64,000 nucleotides of DNA, taken from positions 1,469,162 to 1,533,161 of the forward strand of contig UYJD01000001.1 in the NCBI GenBank assembly GCA_900618795.1, read 5' to 3'. Positions 60,772 to 64,000 of this stretch are shown here, in pieces. Numbering within the stretch: the first letter of the stretch is position 1; every line of letters begins with the position of its first letter. The notes below the pieces were generated by a model, which saw only the letters and a list, made by a program, of their open reading frames with translations, had not been told where the DNA came from and did no database searches. Source of the stretch: Cyanodermella asteris (taxonomy: Eukaryota; Ascomycota; Lecanoromycetes; Ostropales; Stictidaceae). Made by a program: the position numbers and the translations under genes.

Positions 60772-62109
60772 TCAGTAGCTGCGAGGCAAACCAAGTGCCT
60801 TCTCTGCAATGAAGTTCTTGATCATTTCACCTGAGACGGGCGCGATGCGAGGCACGAAACATTCTCGCAAGTATCGCTCGACGTGGTACTCCGCAGCGTA
60901 GCCCATACCACCCATGGCAAGAACACTTCTCTCACAAGCTGTGAAAGCTGCCTCAGCGGCCAGATACTTGGCACTGTTGCATGCAATACCGACCGCCTCG
61001 CGGGTCACTGTTTCGTCGGTCCCTGAACGGTCATAGAGTCTAGCTGCGTGGTAGGTGGCAAGTTTCGCAGCCTCCAGCTGCATATAAGCTGCTGCCAGTG
61101 GATGTGCAATGCCTTGGTTCTGTCCAATCGGCCGGCCAAAGACAACTCTCTCCTTTGCATATTGAGACGCTCTTTTGAGCGCCGCGTATCCTAGGCCCAG
61201 GGCTTCGCCAGCTAGTAGACACCGCTCCGCATTCATGCCATGGAGGACAATCTTGAAGCCTTGACCCTCATCGCCAATTCGATCCTCCGCCGAAATCTCA
61301 TAGCCATCGAAGAACACCTCATTGGCATCCACGCCGCGACCACCCATCTTCTTGATCTTCTTCAGCTCGAGACCAGTTTTTGCCTTGTCAAAATCGATGA
61401 AGAATAAACTTAGGCCCTGAGAAAGCTTGTCGACTTCCTCTATAGGTGTCGTTCGAGCGAGCAGAACCATCTTGTTCGTGACCTGAGCACTCGTTATCCA
61501 GACCTTCTGACCCGATACCAGATACTTGTCGCCTTGCCTCTTGGCGGTGGTAGTCAACTTTAGCGTCTCGAGCCCCGTATTCGGTTCCGTGACACCGAAG
61601 CAAGTTCGCCACTCGCCGCTGATGAGCTTTGGAAGCATACGGTCCAGCTGCTCAGGGGTACCAAATCTCGCTACTGGTTGGGTGGCATAGACGTTCGCGT
61701 GCATGGACTGAGCTCCCTGCATGCCGGCACCGCTTTCGCTGATGGTCTGCAACATCATAGTCGCTTCTGAGATACCGAGACCGGCGCCACCGAGTTTCTC
61801 TGGCAGGGCTATGCCGATCCACCCGTCTTTTGCCAGGGCGGCATGAAGCTCGTGAGGATACTTTTCTTCTTGGTCATGTTCCATCCAATACTCGTCGGGG
61901 AAGTTGGAACAAATTTTGGAGACTGCTTCACGGACGTCCAGTTGCTCTTCTGAGAATCCAGACGTCTCCATGAGCCGATATCGATGTGATGAAGAGAATG
62001 CGCGCCACTGTCTCGGAGCCATGTGCTTCAGAAGTAGGACACTGCCCTTCCTTTTTGTGACTGGGCCCAACGGCCGCACCAGACGACAACACGTTCGAAC
62101 GAAAGACAT
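60772..62109 (-). CDS. Acyl-CoA dehydrogenase, probably mitochondrial
   Basis: FAD-dependent acyl-CoA dehydrogenase catalysing alpha,beta-desaturation of an acyl-CoA. It is a single exon of 445 residues from the ATG at 62109; an upstream in-frame TTG is ignored. The N-terminus is basic and Ser-rich without acids (SFVRTCCRLVRPLGPVTKRK to QWRAFSSSHRY), as in a mitochondrial presequence. N-terminal helical domain from EEQLDVREAVSKIC; FAD/substrate loop in CFGVTEPNTGLETLKL and VSGQKVWITSAQ; C-terminal helical domain with ERVVFGRPIGQNQGIAHPLA and VLAMGGMGYAAEYHVERYLR. The end is RIAPVSGEMIKNFIAEKALG, where medium-chain enzymes have the catalytic Glu in YEG; the base may lie elsewhere in this subgroup. 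There is no C-terminal peroxisomal tripeptide. It converges with the broken MFS gene, 79 bp apart. Confidence 0.92.
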   Translation of the reverse strand: MSFVRTCCRLVRPLGPVTKRKGSVLLLKHMAPRQWRAFSSSHRYRLMETSGFSEEQLDVREAVSKICSNFPDEYWMEHDQEEKYPHELHAALAKDGWIGIALPEKLGGAGLGISEATMMLQTISESGAGMQGAQSMHANVYATQPVARFGTPEQLDRMLPKLISGEWRTCFGVTEPNTGLETLKLTTTAKRQGDKYLVSGQKVWITSAQVTNKMVLLARTTPIEEVDKLSQGLSLFFIDFDKAKTGLELKKIKKMGGRGVDANEVFFDGYEISAEDRIGDEGQGFKIVLHGMNAERCLLAGEALGLGYAALKRASQYAKERVVFGRPIGQNQGIAHPLAAAYMQLEAAKLATYHAARLYDRSGTDETVTREAVGIACNSAKYLAAEAAFTACERSVLAMGGMGYAAEYHVERYLRECFVPRIAPVSGEMIKNFIAEKALGLPRSY

Positions 62110-62595
62110 GATCAGCAATGAGATACACAAATACCAGTACCAAAGGTATTCTGACTACAAGAACGAAAGACGTCGTGACAGAGGCGACACCGGAACAGCG
62201 GAAGCGCTTGGCAAAACGTGCCCATCTTTACCCGCCAGATCAGTGGATCCGGATCGACACGCCAACATAAAAAAGTCGATAGCGAGGGATGTCGAGGCAG
62301 CTCGATAACTGCAATGAATGTTTCGGCGTTTCTCACCTGAGTCTCGTTGGTCGGTCTCTCGGCAAACGAGTCTGCGCTACCTTGAGTAAGACGTTTGCAG
62401 GTGCATGTATGGCCAGATATCTAGTGAAAGCGGTGAGTCCCGTCCTCGAGCTCGGACGAATCGACACGTCTGACGTCGGCCTTATCTACGACGCCAATTA
62501 ATCCTTCAATATTCGTCGATAGTCTCTGGAATCCTTTCTTCTATCCATGCCAACGCGCTATGACGACCTTCTACCTACACTGACCTATTGCGACT
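62110..62595. other. Divergent intergenic region
   Basis: Promoter region between acyl-CoA dehydrogenase and the DUF7730-like gene. No gene seen. Confidence 0.5.
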
Positions 62596-63658
62596 ATGTT
62601 GGACTTCTCCAGCACGTTCCCTGATAACGCTCATGACCTCGACGCAGCTGTAGCTCAAGCCCGATATGGCGTCCAGGACAATCATATAAACCAACTTGGA
62701 CTTCCTTCCCTACTTCGTGGGCATACATTAGCCGAGCCTACTGTCGTATCGGGTGACGACCCGAGAACGAGCGCACTCGATCGTGGCTCGATCGCCATCA
62801 ACCAGCAGATCCAGTCCACGTTTTCCAACAAACTGCCGGGCGAGATCAGATCTTTGATCTACGAAGCATGCCTTGGAGGTGGAACCGCAAAGTTCTGCCC
62901 ATCCAAAGGATACCAGAAAGGAGCACGTGGTGCAGCCGTCAGTTCCGCCCTGCCATTACTCCTCTCATGTCGTAGAATGTAAGCTCAAATCCCTTCCCTT
63001 CCCTTCCCTCCGGCTGAACCATCAATCTGACTTAGTTGACAGATACCACGAAGCCCACAAACTCCTCTACTCGAGCAACACCTGGTGGCTCCTCAACGGC
63101 ACGCCACTGATCCTGCAAGCGTACCTGACGCACGCCCACCTCCACAGCATCCGACACGTCACCCTCAGCTTCCACGCTCACATGGCGATGGAAGCGCGCG
63201 GATCCATGAACCGCTACGAATGGCTCGGGACCTGGCACGCCATCTCCCGGCTACGGGGTCTCCGAACCCTCGACGCCACCGTCTACGCAACGGACACGGC
63301 GCACTGGAGCTACTTCACCGGGTGCGAGGCCGAGTTCCTGAGACCGCTCGTCGCCGTCACGAGGCCGCGCGAGTTCGTGCTCAGACTGCGGTGGCCGGCG
63401 GGAGGAGCGGATCTGGGGTTCTTGCCGTGCGAGGTGCGGCGCGAGTACGAGAGTAACAGGATGGCGGAGACGATGAAGATCGTCATGGATCGGACGATTA
63501 CGGATTTTCCGCATCGGTACTGTAATTTGGGGTGGGAGGAGGATTCGAAGAGGAATCCCGAGTCGATCAATGAGTGCTATCCGATACCTAGCCAGGAGGG
63601 CAGACGCAAGGGGTTCTTGCGAACGTATCGGTCGATCGCGACTGCTAGGGCCGCCTAA
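62596..63658 (+). CDS. DUF7730-like fungal protein (F-box/2EXR-like start)
   Basis: Member of the large, poorly characterised ascomycete group with an F-box-like opening (LPGEIRSLIYEACL) and a helical/strand body, often annotated DUF7730 or 2EXR; function unknown. Model: exon 1 62596-62978, intron 62979-63042 (64 bp, GTAAGC, branch CTGAC, acceptor GACAG), exon 2 63043-63658, 332 residues. The splice restores LLLSCRRIYHEAHKLLYSSN, the characteristic block of this group. Downstream, LHSIRHVTLSFHAHM and WHAISRLRGLRTLDATVY are the usual conserved strands. The second exon is clearly more GC-rich than the first. Confidence 0.85.
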
Positions 63659-63924
63659 GAGGAGTTTCGGGGTCACTGTAGAAAGCGAATGGCGTTCATG
63701 GACTGTGCAGCATAGATTAGACAACGGTTTATCATTTTGAGATCTATAAGCGAGTATTCATCCGTTCCTCGCGAGCCCACCCAATATTTCCTCGCCTCTA
63801 CTTGACTCCGTTCAAAGTACCTAATCAGTGCTTTCAAAAACTCCGTGTAGTGCTTTGAGGCGGCTCAATCGAACCAAAGTCTCCCCATACATATGTTCAA
63901 CGCATGTATACGAAAACCTTACAT
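63659..63924. other. Convergent 3' spacer
   Basis: Short AT-rich region between the DUF7730-like gene and a frame ending on the minus strand at 63925. Nothing else seen. Confidence 0.4.
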
Positions 63925-64000
63925 CTATGACCACACATCCTCCTGATACTGCTGGCTGCTCCTCATGCTCTTGACGGCATCCTCTGCTTTGTTCTTAGGA
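63925..64000 (-). CDS. C-terminal end of an unidentified gene (partial)
   Basis: The minus strand reads PKNKAEDAVKSMRSSQQYQE and DVWS followed by TAG. The composition (charged, amphipathic helix) is protein-like and the position fits a convergent neighbour, but only 24 codons are inside the window, so neither the family nor the frame can be confirmed. Confidence 0.35.
   Translation of the reverse strand, partial: PKNKAEDAVKSMRSSQQYQEDVWS

Noticed and set aside
1-64000. Secondary-metabolite cluster around veA or the MFS gene
   Set aside because: No polyketide synthase, NRPS, terpene cyclase or cluster regulator is present; VeA is a global regulator and the MFS gene is dead.

Overview
The window is nuclear DNA of a filamentous ascomycete (Pezizomycotina, perhaps Dothideomycetes; the class is an inference). 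The evidence is short 50-110 bp introns with GTRAGT-type donors and CTRAC-type branch sites, long intron-poor ORFs, roughly balanced base composition, and fungus-specific genes: a VeA velvet regulator, a CFEM protein, a peroxisomal Lon with a C-terminal SRL, a fungal TRFH/telobox Tbf1, a GH125 mannosidase, a yapsin-like protease and Tao3/Mor2. One 25-N assembly gap lies at 2672-2696. I see no transposon, rRNA, tRNA or CRISPR array.

Layout. 1-8 kb: the 3' end of SEY1, a small membrane protein, a CFEM protein and a secreted GH125 mannosidase. 9-24 kb: a dense housekeeping block with mitoribosomal uL23m, peroxisomal Lon, MLH1, a DUF202 protein, a MATE transporter, MRE11 and mitoribosomal uS19m; MRE11 and uS19m share a 291-bp divergent promoter. 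24-35 kb: a large unrecognised protein gene, TBF1, and a low-complexity basic protein gene. Both unrecognised genes lie on the minus strand, and each reading frame is cut by a lone in-frame UAA followed by a long open frame. 35-45 kb: an HD phosphohydrolase, VeA behind a long ATG-free leader, a gene-poor stretch with decayed coding remnants (epoxide hydrolase N-terminus and an unknown), and a GNAT acetyltransferase. 45-58 kb: a poly-Asn single-pass surface protein, a GPI-type aspartyl protease, and the 2559-residue TAO3/MOR2 gene. 58-64 kb: a broken MFS transporter, an acyl-CoA dehydrogenase, a DUF7730-like protein and the tail of another gene.

The genes do not form a single pathway or a biosynthetic cluster. 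The most coherent themes are genome maintenance (MLH1, MRE11, TBF1 within about 18 kb), organelle function (uL23m, uS19m, Lon, acyl-CoA dehydrogenase), and cell surface or morphogenesis (CFEM, GH125, poly-Asn protein, yapsin, Tao3). No clear novel system stands out. The observations most worth checking are the two UAA-interrupted frames, the unresolved 5' end of the first of those genes, and the decayed metabolic genes.
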